From positions 1-39,491 of the forward strand of contig CAIQHF010000033.1 in the NCBI GenBank assembly GCA_903871605.1: a DNA stretch of 39,491 bases, read 5' to 3'. Position numbers and translations under genes: made by a program. This DNA comes from an uncultured Sphingomonadaceae bacterium (GTDB lineage Bacteria; Pseudomonadota; Alphaproteobacteria; Sphingomonadales; Sphingomonadaceae). The notes below the pieces were generated by a model that was given only the letters and a program-made list of their open reading frames with translations, did not search any database and was not told the origin of the DNA. This document shows positions 33,057 through 39,491 of the stretch, piece after piece; position 1 is the first letter of the stretch, and each line of letters begins with the position of its first letter.

Positions 33057-34214
33057 ATGATCGACAGGCGCAATCTCGGCGCGACGCTGCGCGGACTGAA
33101 GCCGCTCGGTCATCTCGATCATCCCCGTGAGATGATCCGCCAGTTCACCCCGAATTGGTTCGCCGCGACGATGGGCACGGGCATCCTCGCGCTCGCACTG
33201 CCGCAGCTGCCCGCGATCGGTGCGGTGCTGCGCCCGGTCGGAGCGGCGCTGTGGCTGTTCGACATCCTGCTCTTCCTCGTCTTCACCGCCCTCTATGCGG
33301 CGCGTTGGATCCTGTTCGGCCATGAGGCGCGCCGGATTTTCGGGCACAATACCGTGTCGATGTTCATCGGCACGATCCCGATGGGATTGGCGACGCTGCT
33401 CAACGGCGCGCTCGCCTTCGGGCTGCCGCGCTGGGGCACGGGCGTGATCCCCGTCGTCGAGGCGCTGTGGTGGATCGACGTGGCGATGGCGATGGGCTGC
33501 GGCGTTGCGATCCCCTATCTGATGTTCACGCGGCAGGAGCACCGGCTCGACGACATGACCGCGGTATGGCTGCTGCCCGTCGTCGCAGCCGAGGTGGCGG
33601 GCGCCAGCGGCGCGCTGCTGGCACCGCATCTGGCCGGCGCCCAGGCGCAATTCGCGGTGCTGGTGACCTCCTATGTCCTGTGGGCCTATTCGGTGCCCGT
33701 CGCGTTCGGGATCCTGTCGATCCTGGTGCTGCGCATGGCGCTCCATCGGCTGCCGCACGAGAGCATGGCGGCGTCGAGCTGGCTCGCTTTGGGGCCGATC
33801 GGTACGGGCGCGCTCGGGCTGCTCGTGCTCGGCGGCGACGCGCCCGCGATCTTCGCGGCGCACGGCATGGCCGAGACCGGAATCGTCGCGCAGGGCATCG
33901 GCGTCGTCGGCGGGCTTTTGCTATGGGGCACCGGCCTGTGGTGGCTGCTGCTCGCAACGATCATCACGCTGCGCTATTTCCGCGCCGGGGTGCCGTTCAA
34001 CCTCGGCTGGTGGGGTTATACCTTCCCGCTCGGCGTCTATACCGTCGCGACGTTCCGGCTGGGGACGACGCTTCACCTCGCGCTGTTCGGCATGATCGGC
34101 GCGGTGCTGACCGCGACGCTCGCGATCATGTGGACTCTCGTCGCCGGTCTGACGATCCGCGGCGGCTGGAAGGGCAAGCTGTTCGTCTCGCCCTGCATCG
34201 CCAACATCCCCTGA
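33057..34214 (+). CDS. TDT-family transporter (TehA/SSU1/Mae1-like)
   Basis: This 385-residue protein has about ten membrane helices. It opens with the family-typical IRQFTPNWFAATMGTGILALAL and later carries FNLGWWGYTFPLGVYTVATF. The tellurite-resistance/dicarboxylate transporter (TDT) family exports or conducts dicarboxylates, sulfite or anions; the exact substrate cannot be read. The length fits the SSU1/Mae1 side better than short TehA. The ATG at 33057 follows GAGGAAGCGAT. It is divergent from the hybrid kinase, with 189 bases between them, and converges on pitA at a perfect palindrome. Confidence 0.88.
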   Translation: MIDRRNLGATLRGLKPLGHLDHPREMIRQFTPNWFAATMGTGILALALPQLPAIGAVLRPVGAALWLFDILLFLVFTALYAARWILFGHEARRIFGHNTVSMFIGTIPMGLATLLNGALAFGLPRWGTGVIPVVEALWWIDVAMAMGCGVAIPYLMFTRQEHRLDDMTAVWLLPVVAAEVAGASGALLAPHLAGAQAQFAVLVTSYVLWAYSVPVAFGILSILVLRMALHRLPHESMAASSWLALGPIGTGALGLLVLGGDAPAIFAAHGMAETGIVAQGIGVVGGLLLWGTGLWWLLLATIITLRYFRAGVPFNLGWWGYTFPLGVYTVATFRLGTTLHLALFGMIGAVLTATLAIMWTLVAGLTIRGGWKGKLFVSPCIANIP

Positions 34215-34238
34215 GCGGCCGCGATCGCGGCCGCTCAG
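34211..34238. repeat. Perfect 28-base palindrome containing the stop codons of two convergent genes
   Basis: A fully self-complementary sequence is centred on CGATCG, with two NotI-type GCGGCCGC blocks and ends CTGAGC/GCTCAG. The TDT stop (TGA, 34212-34214) and the pitA stop (TCA on this strand, 34235-34237) sit at mirrored positions. It could act as a bidirectional terminator, though there is no T-run and almost no loop. Confidence 0.85.
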
Positions 34239-35836
34239 AACAGCGCGGAGAAGATCGCGTAGAGCACCCCCGCGATCAGGATCGAGCAGGGCAAGGTGAG
34301 CACCCACGCCATCACCATGTTGCGCAGCGTCGCGGCCTGCAGCCCCGATCCGTTGGCCGCCATCGTCCCGGCGACGCCCGAGGACAGCACATGCGTCGTC
34401 GAGACCGGCAGGCCGAAGCTGTCGGCGAGCCCGATCGTCGCCATCGCGACGATCTCGGCCGAGGCGCCCTGCGCATAGGTGAGGTGGGTCTTGCCGATCC
34501 GCTCGCCGACGGTGACGACGATCCGCTTCCACCCGACCATCGTGCCGAGCCCCAGCGCGAAGGCGACCGCGACCTTGACCCAGGTCGGGATGAAGCGCGT
34601 CGCCTTGTCGAGATCGCCCTTATAGGCGGCGAGCGCCTTGCCGTCCGCGCCCGCGAATGCGGCCTTGTCGGCAGTCAGCCGCTTGATCGCCTCGGACGCC
34701 AGATACATGTCGTTGCGCATGTTCTTGGTGGCGCCCGCGGGGACCAGCGCGAGCGCGCCATAGCCCTGGACCTGCCGGTCGATGTCGCCCGACAGCGCGG
34801 CGAGCGCCGGGAGCGTCGCGGCGTCGGGCTTCTTGGTGGAAATGAAGGCGGTCACCGCCGCGCGCACGTCGGCCGGCTCGGCGGCACCGGCGGCACGCCT
34901 CGTCAGCACCGTCTGCGCGGCGACCGTATCGCTGTGGAACTGCGCGCTATATTGCACGGGAACGGCGCGGTTGAGCGCATAAGCGGTGGGCACCGTGCCG
35001 ATCAGGATCAGCATGATCAACCCCATGCCCTTCTGCCCGTCGTTCGATCCGTGCGCGAAGCTGACGCCGGTGCAGGTGAAGATCAGCAGGCCGCGAATCC
35101 ACATTGGCGGCGGCGCGCCGTCCCTGGGCTCCTCGTACAGCGCCTTGTTCTTGATCAGCAGTTTCGCCACGCGGAACAGCAGCAGCGAGCCGAGGAAACC
35201 GAGCAGCGGCGAGAGCAGCAGCGAATAGCCGATCGTCGCGGCCTGGCTCCATTCGACTCCGCTGGTGCCGCTGCGGCCGTGGAGCAGCGCGTTGGCGACA
35301 CCGACGCCGATGATCGATCCGATCAGCGTGTGCGAACTCGAATTGGGGATACCGAACAGCCAGGTCGAAAGGTTCCAGATGATCGCCGCGATCAGCAGCG
35401 CGAACACCATCGCGAAGCCGGCGTGCGAGCCGACCTGGAGGATCAGCTCGACCGGCAGCAGCGAGACGATGCTGAACGCGACCGTCCCGGTCGACAGCAG
35501 CACGCCCAGGAAGTTGAAGAAGCCGGACCAGACGACCGCGACGCGCGGCGCCATCGAATTGGTGTAGATCACGGTCGCGACCGCATTGGCGGTGTCGTGG
35601 AAGCCGTTGACGAACTCGAAGCCGAGCGCGATCAGCAGCGCGACGAACAGCAGCGCGAACGGCAGAAAGGTGACCGCGTGGACGTGCGCGGCCGACGCGT
35701 CCGCGTAGATGCTCGAGGCGACGTAGCCGATCGCGACGACGATCGCGGCGAGAAATCCGATCTTGCCCGCCGGGCCGAGCCCGTGGTCGAGATCCTGCCT
35801 GGCGGAGACGTGCGGGCGCGCGAGTGTCGCAGTCAT
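34235..35836 (-). CDS. pitA: PiT-family inorganic phosphate transporter
   Basis: This 533-residue inner-membrane protein has both Pit signatures: ALGFEFVNGFHDTANAVATVIY (about residues 70-91, N-terminal half) and VSFAHGSNDGQKGMG (258-272, C-terminal half). It also has GIPNSSSHTLIGSIIG and a mirrored GLPVSTTHVLSSGV. It carries metal-phosphate in symport with protons. A ~150-residue soluble loop between the halves (ALNRAVPVQYSAQF... to LDKATRFIP) is longer than in E. coli PitA. The ATG follows AGGGAGA. It lies directly downstream of the agt/plcP pair on the same strand, with 80 bases between. Confidence 0.95.
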   Translation of the reverse strand: MTATLARPHVSARQDLDHGLGPAGKIGFLAAIVVAIGYVASSIYADASAAHVHAVTFLPFALLFVALLIALGFEFVNGFHDTANAVATVIYTNSMAPRVAVVWSGFFNFLGVLLSTGTVAFSIVSLLPVELILQVGSHAGFAMVFALLIAAIIWNLSTWLFGIPNSSSHTLIGSIIGVGVANALLHGRSGTSGVEWSQAATIGYSLLLSPLLGFLGSLLLFRVAKLLIKNKALYEEPRDGAPPPMWIRGLLIFTCTGVSFAHGSNDGQKGMGLIMLILIGTVPTAYALNRAVPVQYSAQFHSDTVAAQTVLTRRAAGAAEPADVRAAVTAFISTKKPDAATLPALAALSGDIDRQVQGYGALALVPAGATKNMRNDMYLASEAIKRLTADKAAFAGADGKALAAYKGDLDKATRFIPTWVKVAVAFALGLGTMVGWKRIVVTVGERIGKTHLTYAQGASAEIVAMATIGLADSFGLPVSTTHVLSSGVAGTMAANGSGLQAATLRNMVMAWVLTLPCSILIAGVLYAIFSALF

Positions 35837-35862
35837 AGCGAATCTCCCTTTGAGCGGAGGCT

Positions 35863-35880
35863 AGTAAGTGTTTGTGACAG
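35863..35880 (-). promoter_or_regulatory. Pho-box-like sequence upstream of pitA
   Basis: On the minus strand the gap before pitA reads CTGTCACAAACACTTACT. The first half-site matches PhoB CTGTCAY exactly and is followed by an A-rich spacer; the second half-site is poor. It is 27-44 bases before the start codon. In some rhizobia pit is repressed by PhoB, so either sign of control is possible. Confidence 0.35.
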
Positions 35881-35916
35881 TTCGGTGGAGGCGACGGTGA
35901 CGTCGGCGGCGCGTCG

Positions 35917-36939
35917 TCAGGCGGCCATGTGCAGCTGGTGCCGGACGAGCCCGGCAGCGAACTGCGCGGTGCAGGTCGCCCAGCTATAGCCCTGCCCTAT
36001 GCGCGCGCAAGTGGCGCGATCGAGGCTGAGCGCCGCAACCGCCGCCTCGGCGAGGTCGTCGCGCATCACGCCGCTTCCGGGCGTCACGAGGATGTCGAGC
36101 GGGCCCGGAACGGGGTAGGCGGCGACGGGTACGCCGCTCGCCAGAGCCTCGATCATCACCAGCCCGAACGTATCGGTGCGGCTGGGGAAGACGAGCAGGT
36201 CGGCGCCGCGATACGCCGCTGCAAGCCGCTCGCCCGCGAGGCTGCCGAGGAAGCGGACATGCGGATAGCGCGCGCGCAGGCTCGCCAGCGCCGGCCCCTC
36301 GCCCACCACCACCTTCGTCCCCGCGACATCGAGCTGGAGGAACGCCTCGATATTCTTCTCGACCGCGACGCGGCCGACATGCAGCAGGATCGGACGTGGC
36401 AGATCGTCATAGTCGGCAAGCGACGGGCCCGCGGGGTTGAACTGCGCGGTGTCGACGCCGCGTGACCAGCGATGCGTGTGCGCCAGGCCGCGCCTGTGGA
36501 GTTCCGCCTCGAGCGTCGGCGTCGCGGCGAACACCGCGGCGGCGGGCGCATGGAAGCGCCTGACCGGCGGCCAGAACCAGTCCGCGGGGAGATGCGTGCG
36601 CATCGCCAGATATTCGGGGAAGCGCGTGTGGAAGGAGGTTGTGAACGGCATGCCGCGGTCGAGGCACCAGCGCCGCGCCGCCCAGCCCAGCGGGCCCTCG
36701 GTCGCGATATGGACCGCCTCGGGAGCGAATGCGGCGAGCCGCCGACCGAGCGCCGGTCCCGCGAGCAGCGCCAGGCGGATCTCGGGATAGGTCGGACAGG
36801 AGACCGTCGCGAACTGGTCGGGCGTGAAGGTCTCGACCGCATGCCCGATCCGGCGCAGCCACGCGACCGTGGTGGTCAGCGTGCGCACGACACCATTGAC
36901 CTGCGGCGCCCAGGCGTCGCTGACGAGCGCGATCTTCAT
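35917..36939 (-). CDS. agt: GT4-family glycosyltransferase, candidate lipid glycosyltransferase (Agt-like)
   Basis: This 340-residue GT-B protein begins MKIALVSDAWAPQVNGVVRT, with HTRFPEY (His104), SRGVDTAQFNP (160-169), HVGRVAVEKN (187-196) and the donor-binding SRTDTFGLVMIEALASG (253-269, Asp256/Glu264). This subfamily includes PimB/SQD2-like enzymes and the Agt glycolipid synthases that glycosylate diacylglycerol. It lies 10 bases downstream of the metallophosphoesterase gene, the arrangement of plcP-agt lipid-remodelling modules in which PlcP releases diacylglycerol and Agt makes glycolipid from it. In a sphingomonad a ceramide acceptor is also possible. The symbol is by context, not proof. 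Confidence 0.82.
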   Translation of the reverse strand: MKIALVSDAWAPQVNGVVRTLTTTVAWLRRIGHAVETFTPDQFATVSCPTYPEIRLALLAGPALGRRLAAFAPEAVHIATEGPLGWAARRWCLDRGMPFTTSFHTRFPEYLAMRTHLPADWFWPPVRRFHAPAAAVFAATPTLEAELHRRGLAHTHRWSRGVDTAQFNPAGPSLADYDDLPRPILLHVGRVAVEKNIEAFLQLDVAGTKVVVGEGPALASLRARYPHVRFLGSLAGERLAAAYRGADLLVFPSRTDTFGLVMIEALASGVPVAAYPVPGPLDILVTPGSGVMRDDLAEAAVAALSLDRATCARIGQGYSWATCTAQFAAGLVRHQLHMAA

Positions 36940-36949
36940 AGCTCGATCC

Positions 36950-37879
36950 TCATGCCGGCACCGCGACCGGAGCCGCTGGCTTGGCGGCGAGCGCGCGCTC
37001 GCGCATCGCCGCCTCGCGATGGCGTTCCGCCCAGTCGAGGATCTCCATCGCGCCGTCGGCATGTTCGACAAGCGCGGTGCAGCTCTCCACCCAGTCGCCG
37101 TCGTTATAATAGGTGATCGCGCCGAACTGGCGGATCTCGGCGGAGTGGATATGCCCGCAGACGACGCCTTCGACCTGACGTTCGGCGGCGGCCTGCGCGA
37201 CGACCTCCTCATATTTGCCGATGAACGCGACGGCATTCTTGACGCGCTTCTTGAGGTGCGCGGCGAGCGACCAATAGGGCAGGCCGAACCGCTTGCGCAC
37301 GCCGTTGACCAAGGCGTTGCTCTTGAGCAACAGCGTGTAGGCACTGTCGCCGAGAAAGGCGAGCCAGCGCGCGTAAAGCACGATATTGTCGAATTGGTCG
37401 CCGTGCAGCACGAGCAGCCGGCGGCCGTCGGCGGTGACGTGGATGTCTTCGGGAAGCAGCTCGACATCGCCGAAATGGAGGCCGGTGAAGTCGCGGAAGG
37501 CTTCGTCGTGATTGCCGGGAATATAGACGACGCGGGCGCCGCGCTTCGCCATCTTGAGCACACAGCGCACGACGTCGTTGTGCGCGGCGGGCCAATACCA
37601 GCCCTTGCGCAGTTGCCAGCCGTCGACGATGTCGCCGACCAGATAGAGCGTCTCGCATTCGATCGACTTGAGGAAATCGAGCAGCAGCGCGGCATTGCAT
37701 CCCGGCGTGCCGAGATGCGTGTCCGAGATCCAGACGGTGCGGAAGCGGAGCCGGGCTGCGTGGCGGTCGCGCGGCTCGGTGTCGCCAAGCCAGGCGGGAA
37801 GCGGCGCCTGGCGCCCGATCGGGCGACGCGGGCGGGATTCGGTGCGTGCGGTGATCGGCTGCGTGGGCGAAACGGCCAT
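36950..37879 (-). CDS. plcP: Metallophosphoesterase, PlcP-like phospholipase C candidate (LpxH-related)
   Basis: This 309-residue calcineurin-like phosphoesterase has all metal ligands: Asp53-x-His55 (ISDTHLG), Asp83 (VGDIVDGW), Asn123-His124 (PGNHDE), His159 (LHGDQFD), and His243/His245 (CGHIHSAEI). Automatic annotation would call this UDP-2,3-diacylglucosamine diphosphatase. However, sphingomonads lack lipid A, and the gene is followed by an Agt-like glycosyltransferase. That is the layout of PlcP, which in Sinorhizobium meliloti and marine bacteria cleaves phosphatidylcholine/ethanolamine to diacylglycerol during phosphate shortage. The divergent neighbour is a PmtA-like enzyme that would make that lipid. 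No signal peptide is seen; it probably acts at the inner face of the membrane. Confidence 0.85.
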   Translation of the reverse strand: MAVSPTQPITARTESRPRRPIGRQAPLPAWLGDTEPRDRHAARLRFRTVWISDTHLGTPGCNAALLLDFLKSIECETLYLVGDIVDGWQLRKGWYWPAAHNDVVRCVLKMAKRGARVVYIPGNHDEAFRDFTGLHFGDVELLPEDIHVTADGRRLLVLHGDQFDNIVLYARWLAFLGDSAYTLLLKSNALVNGVRKRFGLPYWSLAAHLKKRVKNAVAFIGKYEEVVAQAAAERQVEGVVCGHIHSAEIRQFGAITYYNDGDWVESCTALVEHADGAMEILDWAERHREAAMRERALAAKPAAPVAVPA

Positions 37880-38101
37880 GCGCTGCTCCGGTCTGCGACG
37901 GCGGGGCCGTCCGGTTCGGCTGCTGTAATCGGACTTGAAGACGATTGGAGGAAGTCTCGATGACAGCTTTCTTACGACGTCATTGTCGCGGCTTCGTCTT
38001 GCCGTTGTCGCCGAACTGAAACGCTTGACTGCGAAACCGCAGCGAATAGGCGGCGCGGTCTTGTCACGCGCTGCTCGCCCGGCACAGGAGTAGCGCGAGC
38101 G
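37880..38101. other. Divergent promoter region between plcP and pmtA
   Basis: This 222-base spacer carries the promoters of two oppositely directed lipid genes. I see one exact Pho half-site (see 37960-37966) and an AGGAG ahead of pmtA (38085-38090 region). There are no long inverted repeats and no small gene. Confidence 0.5.
37960..37966 (-). promoter_or_regulatory. Exact PhoB half-site CTGTCAT upstream of plcP
   Basis: On the minus strand CTGTCAT lies 80-87 bases before the plcP start. The units one period (11 bases) to either side match only 3 of 7 positions, so this is a single half-box. It is noted because two other phosphorus genes in the window have similar motifs. Confidence 0.25.
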
Positions 38102-38761
38102 ATGGCACTTCCCATGAGCACCGACGGCGTCGCCCAGGCCTATGGCCGCTGGGCGCCGGTCTATGATCTAGTCTTCGGGCCGGTGTTCCGGCAGGGCCGA
38201 TCCGCGGCGATCCGGGCCGCCGAGCGGCTCGGCGGCCGCATCCTCGAGGTCGGCGTCGGCACCGGCATCTCGCTGCCGGGCTATTCGCCGTCGAGCAGCC
38301 TCTACGGCGTCGACATCTCCGAACCGATGCTGGTCAAGGCGCGCCAGCGCGTCCGCAAGCTCGGCCTTGCCAATGTCGAGGCGATCGCGGTGATGGACGC
38401 CGAAGCGCTCGATTTTCCCGATGCCAGCTTCGACGTGGTGGTCGCGCAATATGTCGTGTCCGCGGTGCCCAATCCCGAGCGCGCGCTCGACGAGTTCGCG
38501 CGCGTCGTGAAACCGGGCGGCGAGATCATCATCACCACGCGCGTCGGCGCCGAGGCGGGAATCCGCAAGACGATCGAGAAGGGGCTGATGCCCGTCACCA
38601 GCCGGCTCGGCTTCCGCACCGATTTCCCCTTCGAGCTTTACACCGATTGGGCGAAGGACCGCCGCGACGTGACGCTGGTCGAGAAGCGCGCGCTGCCGCC
38701 GCTCGGCCATTTCTCTTTGGTCCGCTACGCCAAGCACGACGCGACGCAAGGGAACGCCTGA
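38102..38761 (+). CDS. pmtA: SAM-dependent methyltransferase, PmtA-like phosphatidylethanolamine N-methyltransferase
   Basis: This 219-residue class I methyltransferase has motif I LEVGVGTGISLPGY (48-61), Asp71 at the end of beta-2 and PPLGHFSLVRY near the end. The opening RWAPVYDLVFGPVFRQGRSAA is the Rhodobacter-type PmtA pattern for enzymes that methylate phosphatidylethanolamine stepwise to phosphatidylcholine at the membrane surface. The ATG at 38102 follows AGGAG with 11-base spacing. The stop overlaps the next gene (TGATG), so the two are translated together. It is divergent from plcP, a candidate for degrading its product. A quinone or other methyltransferase is a less likely alternative. 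Confidence 0.85.
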   Translation: MALPMSTDGVAQAYGRWAPVYDLVFGPVFRQGRSAAIRAAERLGGRILEVGVGTGISLPGYSPSSSLYGVDISEPMLVKARQRVRKLGLANVEAIAVMDAEALDFPDASFDVVVAQYVVSAVPNPERALDEFARVVKPGGEIIITTRVGAEAGIRKTIEKGLMPVTSRLGFRTDFPFELYTDWAKDRRDVTLVEKRALPPLGHFSLVRYAKHDATQGNA

Positions 38762-39408
38762 TGCCTGCCCTCCGCAAATTGCAGTTCGAGGCCGACGACG
38801 GTTCGGCGGGGTTCCGCGCACAGCTCAATGAGCAGCGCTGGGACGACCATCGCTTCTATCATCACAGCCTGGTCAACCAGAGCCTGCACTTCGTCAGCGC
38901 CTGCACCTTCCTCACCGCCTATGCGCTGCTGTTCAAGGATCCCGCGATCGCCAGCCTGCTCGCCTGGGGCGTCGCGATGACCAGCCGCCAGGCCGGCCAC
39001 TTCTTCTTCGAGCCCAAGGGCTATGACCATGAGAACCAGGTCACGCACCATTATAAGGAGGAGGTGAAGGTCGGCTATAATCTGTTCCGCAAATGGGTGC
39101 TGATGAGCATCTGGGCGGCGGTGCCGATCGTGCTGGCATTCGAGCCGAGCCTGTTCGGCACGCTCGAGCGGCCGGCGGGGTTCGTTGGCTATCTGCGTCA
39201 TGTCGGGATCGGCTGGCTCTGCCTGGGCGTCAGCGCGATCCTGTTCCGTACGCTCCAGCTGTTCGTCCAGCGCGACATCGAGACCGGGATCGTATGGGCG
39301 ACCAAGATCGTCACCGACCCGTTCAACGACTTCAAGATCTACCGGGGCGCCCCGGCCCGCCTGCTCAAGGGCGAGCGGCGCGACGACGAAGATCGGATTG
39401 CCGCCTAA
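38761..39408 (+). CDS. Histidine-rich membrane protein, Mpo1-like (2-hydroxy fatty acid dioxygenase?) candidate
   Basis: This 215-residue protein has three or four membrane helices (~44-58, 62-76, 112-128, 148-163). Histidines cluster in the first half: His34-His35, Asn39, His43 in FYHHSLVNQSLHF; GHFFFEPKGYDH with His80, Glu84 and His90; and THHYKEE with His96-His97. The 'YHH...N...H' and 'GHxxFE' pair matches the Mpo1/DUF962 pattern of Fe(II)-dependent dioxygenases that shorten 2-hydroxy fatty acids. A fatty-acid hydroxylase-type diiron site is the alternative. It overlaps pmtA by one base, so a role in membrane lipids is likely. I did not recognise an exact family. Confidence 0.75.
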   Translation: MPALRKLQFEADDGSAGFRAQLNEQRWDDHRFYHHSLVNQSLHFVSACTFLTAYALLFKDPAIASLLAWGVAMTSRQAGHFFFEPKGYDHENQVTHHYKEEVKVGYNLFRKWVLMSIWAAVPIVLAFEPSLFGTLERPAGFVGYLRHVGIGWLCLGVSAILFRTLQLFVQRDIETGIVWATKIVTDPFNDFKIYRGAPARLLKGERRDDEDRIAA

Positions 39409-39413
39409 CCGTT

Positions 39414-39491
39414 CCCCGGCGAAAGCCGGGGCCCAGGCCCGGAATCTGTGGCGGGCGCGGCGTTTGAACAGCGGAGTGGGGCCTGGGCCCC
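39414..39491. repeat. REP element with GAAA-loop hairpin, cut by window end
   Basis: CCCCGGC-GAAA-GCCGGGG at 39414-39431 is followed by CCCAGG. The window ends in GGGGCCTGGGCCCC, the start of the inverted partner. This is the typical sphingomonad intergenic element, with the same build (stem, GAAA, stem, CCCAG) as the GCTCCTGC hairpins at 19705-19724. It directly follows the last gene and may end its transcript. Confidence 0.8.

Noticed and set aside
32868-33863. N-terminal extension of the hybrid kinase by about 330 codons
   Set aside because: The stretch is Arg/Gln/His-rich, has no domain, and overlaps the TDT transporter gene on the other strand; the PAS region starts right after the ATG at 32867.
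36950-37879. LpxH, lipid A biosynthesis
   Set aside because: The organism looks like a sphingomonad, which makes glycosphingolipids instead of lipid A, and the partner gene is an Agt-like transferase; PlcP fits better. This remains an inference.

Overview
The window looks like chromosome of a sphingomonad alphaproteobacterium (Sphingomonas or a close relative). This is inferred from the very high GC, the protein flavour, the GAAA-loop REP hairpins, and a long-form isocitrate lyase, TonB receptor and PlcP-type gene set typical of that order. No rRNA, tRNA, IS element, prophage or CRISPR array was seen. Genes are tightly packed, often with 1-4 base overlaps, on both strands. Long open frames opposite real genes are common because of the GC content and were left out.

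Left part (1-8134): the start of a secreted protein gene running off the left edge; a probably secreted amidase; a complete pqiABC operon (MCE-type lipid transport across the envelope); a divergent stand-alone Rieske oxygenase; and zwf.

Middle-left (8166-14012): an unknown membrane protein and a regulator-like protein that joins a Phd/YefM antitoxin-type domain to two PAS domains. Divergent from these is an orphan TadE/TadG pseudopilin pair. A small unknown protein and a cardiolipin synthase follow.

Middle (14039-24619): a GH63-type glucosidase coupled to a polytopic membrane protein; a small anchored protein; a transglutaminase-like protein; a GST gene with a decayed copy of its own 3' end beside it, both next to REP hairpins; isocitrate lyase preceded by a 59-residue protein; an SDR oxidoreductase; an EF-hand protein; an ankyrin protein; and a 49-residue stress-type membrane protein with a good EcfG (general stress) promoter match.

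Right part (24715-39408) has a phosphorus and membrane-lipid theme. A TonB receptor and a Tat-exported glycerophosphodiesterase form an operon with a Pho-box-like upstream site, divergent from a porin. A large hybrid histidine kinase and a TDT-family transporter come next. A PiT phosphate transporter is followed by a metallophosphoesterase/glycosyltransferase pair that fits the PlcP-Agt lipid-remodelling module. Divergent from plcP is a PmtA-like phospholipid N-methyltransferase, translationally coupled to a histidine-rich membrane protein resembling Mpo1-like 2-hydroxy-fatty-acid dioxygenases. My reading is that phospholipid is made on one side of this short divergent promoter region and dismantled and replaced by glycolipid on the other, next to genes that recover phosphate. 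That reading is an inference from gene content and order.
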